64,000 nucleotides of DNA, from the NCBI RefSeq assembly GCF_003339505.1, contig NZ_QPIW01000007.1, positions 1 to 64,000 on the forward strand. Reading direction: 5' to 3'. The notes beneath the pieces were generated by a model. That model was not told where the DNA came from. It saw only the letters and a list, made by a program, of their open reading frames with translations, and made no database searches. The translations under genes were made by a program, and so were the position numbers. Positions 62,346 through 64,000 of the stretch are shown piece after piece; positions within the stretch are counted from its first letter, which is position 1; each line of letters opens with the position of its first letter. Origin of the DNA: Runella aurantiaca. GTDB taxonomy: Bacteria; Bacteroidota; Bacteroidia; Cytophagales; Spirosomataceae.

Positions 62346-64000
62346 ATGGCAAATATGCGATTTAAGGCCATCGAAACGGCCTACAACCGTTCTACAATCA
62401 GCGTACCCGCTCCCAGCGAAAAAGTAGCCGATTACTACGGTTCTTATACATTTAATGACGACGTAATGAAAACGTTGTTGACACCAGAAGCCTATCTTAA
62501 AGTATCCAACGCCATTAAATCGGGCTCCCGAATTGACCGTGAGATTGCCGACGAGGTAGCCGCCGCCATGAAAGCCTGGGCCACTTCCAAAGGGGCCACG
62601 CATTATACGCATTGGTTTCAGCCCCTTACGGGTGGTACGGCCGAAAAGCACGATGCCTTTTTTGACGTTACGCCGTCGGGCAAAGCCATCGAGAAGTTTA
62701 AAGGAAGCGCACTTGTACAGCAAGAACCCGACGCATCCTCTTTTCCAAGCGGCGGCCTGCGTGCTACGTTTGAGGCACGAGGTTACACGGGCTGGGACCC
62801 CAGCTCGCCCGCATTCTTAATGGACAACGGGGCCGGTGGTAAAACGCTTTGTATCCCTTCCGTTTTTATTTCTTACACTGGCGAAGCGCTCGACTACAAA
62901 ACCCCGATTTTGCGCGCCCTACACGTACTCGACAAAGCCGCCACTGCTGTAATGTACTACTTTGACCGCAATGTCGAAAAAGTAACGGCTACGTTGGGGG
63001 CTGAGCAGGAGTATTTTTTGGTCGATAAAGCCCTTTTTTACGCTCGGCCTGACTTAGTGATGGCGGGTCGGACAGTATTTGGGCACTCTCCCGCCAAAGG
63101 GCAACAGTTGGAAGACCATTACTTCGGGTCGATTCCTCCGCGCGTCAATGCCTTTATGGTTGATTTTGAATATGAAGCTTGGAAACTCGGGATTCCCGTT
63201 CGGACGCGTCACAACGAAGTAGCGCCTGGACAATTTGAATGCGCTCCTACTTTCGAAGAACTCAATCTCGCCATTGACCACAACGCGCTGTTGATGGATT
63301 TGATGAATAAAGTCGCCGAACGCCACAATTACAAGGTTCTTTTTCACGAAAAACCCTTTGCGGGCATCAATGGAAGCGGCAAGCACAACAACTGGTCAAT
63401 GATGACCGATACGGGCGTCAACCTATTGGCACCCAGCACCAAACCCAAAGAAACCCTGCGATTCCTGACGTTTTTGATGAACGTCGTCAAAGCCGTCCAC
63501 GACCACGCAGATTTGCTACGGGCGTCTATTGCTTCAGCAGGCAATGAGTACCGTTTGGGTGCCAATGAAGCGCCACCGGCCATTGTTTCTATTTTTCTCG
63601 GAGATGAACTCATTCGGCTGTTGGAAACCCTCGAAAATCGCGGTGAAGTCCAGCTCGAAAAAGGAGACAATGTCTTTTATAAACTAGGGATTACGCGTAC
63701 TCCACCTTTGATGCGCGACAATACCGACCGGAATCGTACGTCACCGTTTGCGTTTACGGGCAATAAATTTGAGTACCGCGCCGTGGGTGGAAGTGCCAAC
63801 AGTGCCTCTCCAATGATTGTCCTCAATACCATCGTGGCCAATCAGCTTCAGGAATTCAGAAAGGAACTCGAAGCAAGGCTTGAATTGGGCGAGAAGAAAG
63901 AATTAGCCATCGTTGATATTTTAAAAGACTACTACCGCGAATCCAAGCGTATTTTGTTTCAAGGCAATGGCTATTCGGACGACTGGGTGCAGGAAGCAGC
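62346..64000 (+). CDS. glnN: Type III glutamine synthetase, incomplete at the window end
   Basis: The frame is open from ATG 62346 to the last base, about 551 residues, so the C-terminus is missing; the family is near 730. It makes glutamine from glutamate, ammonia and ATP. The type III-specific motifs are seen in order: GTAEKHDAFFD, FEARGYTGWDPSSPAF, GAEQEYFLVD (metal/ATP site), NEVAPGQFECAP, and HEKPFAGINGSGKHNNWSM. Long type III enzymes are the main nitrogen-assimilation synthetase of many Bacteroidota. A palindrome and -7 box lie upstream; the divergent partner is mtaB. Confidence 0.95.
   Translation, partial: MANMRFKAIETAYNRSTISVPAPSEKVADYYGSYTFNDDVMKTLLTPEAYLKVSNAIKSGSRIDREIADEVAAAMKAWATSKGATHYTHWFQPLTGGTAEKHDAFFDVTPSGKAIEKFKGSALVQQEPDASSFPSGGLRATFEARGYTGWDPSSPAFLMDNGAGGKTLCIPSVFISYTGEALDYKTPILRALHVLDKAATAVMYYFDRNVEKVTATLGAEQEYFLVDKALFYARPDLVMAGRTVFGHSPAKGQQLEDHYFGSIPPRVNAFMVDFEYEAWKLGIPVRTRHNEVAPGQFECAPTFEELNLAIDHNALLMDLMNKVAERHNYKVLFHEKPFAGINGSGKHNNWSMMTDTGVNLLAPSTKPKETLRFLTFLMNVVKAVHDHADLLRASIASAGNEYRLGANEAPPAIVSIFLGDELIRLLETLENRGEVQLEKGDNVFYKLGITRTPPLMRDNTDRNRTSPFAFTGNKFEYRAVGGSANSASPMIVLNTIVANQLQEFRKELEARLELGEKKELAIVDILKDYYRESKRILFQGNGYSDDWVQEA

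Noticed and set aside
1-64000. CRISPR arrays, tRNA or rRNA genes
   Set aside because: No regularly spaced repeats, cloverleaf folds or conserved rRNA sequence were seen in the gaps; a covariance-model search would be needed to be certain.

Overview
The window looks like a chromosomal segment of an aerobic, free-living Bacteroidota of the order Cytophagales. The gene families and arrangements resemble Runella and other Spirosomataceae, but the genus is inferred. Evidence: a SusC/SusD pair with a FecR/ECF-sigma switch, Bacteroidota-type -7 promoter boxes (TAnnTTTG), hybrid propeller-type sensor kinases with LytTR regulators, type III glutamine synthetase, and moderate GC. No rRNA, tRNA, CRISPR array, prophage or intact insertion sequence was seen.

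Region 1 (0-8.2 kb): a Tat-exported Gfo/Idh/MocA oxidoreductase diverges from a sensor kinase and LytTR response regulator. These are followed by a receiver-less LytTR protein that probably forms an operon with a surface protein carrying YadA-like head repeats and an S74 self-cleaving chaperone. A 12-bp direct repeat with an exact 21-bp period lies just upstream of this pair and is a candidate LytTR operator. The block ends in a decayed secreted-protein gene.

Region 2 (8.2-29.4 kb, minus strand): one long co-directional polysaccharide/glycoside utilization locus. In transcription order it holds ECF sigma, FecR anti-sigma, SusC with an STN signalling domain, SusD, a double DUF1080 protein, a Tat-exported putative toroid enzyme, a sulfatase, an esterase, a c-type cytochrome lipoprotein, a GH27 alpha-galactosidase, a frameshifted five-bladed-propeller glycosidase and a second heme-c protein. 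Two heme-c proteins together with DUF1080 (a 3-keto-glycoside hydrolase family) suggest an oxidative route to a sulfated, alpha-galactose-containing glycan. This is inference.

Region 3 (29.5-41.7 kb): housekeeping and envelope genes: lptC, an outer-membrane protein, coaX, an MscS channel, an M28 peptidase, a TrpF-like protein, small secreted proteins, typA, a Tat-exported TIM-barrel isomerase and a CocE-type hydrolase.

Region 4 (41.9-53.4 kb): an orphan maltokinase-like kinase, a broken REP-associated tyrosine transposase between two matching REP palindromes, gmhA, fabG, a VWA membrane protein, a DUF2279 protein, an acyl-CoA synthetase, a beta-barrel, an unusual NRAMP-like transporter and a phosphoesterase.

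Region 5 (53.4-64 kb): an unrecognised pair of coiled-coil/four-helix membrane proteins with a small coiled-coil gene upstream, then aspS, moaA, a free-standing NUMOD4/HNH protein, a CoA-binding protein, mtaB and the start of a type III glutamine synthetase that runs off the window.

Three genes (7.2, 11.4 and 44.0 kb) each look broken by one base missing from a seven-base A/T run. Whether this is biology or sequence error should be settled before they are interpreted.
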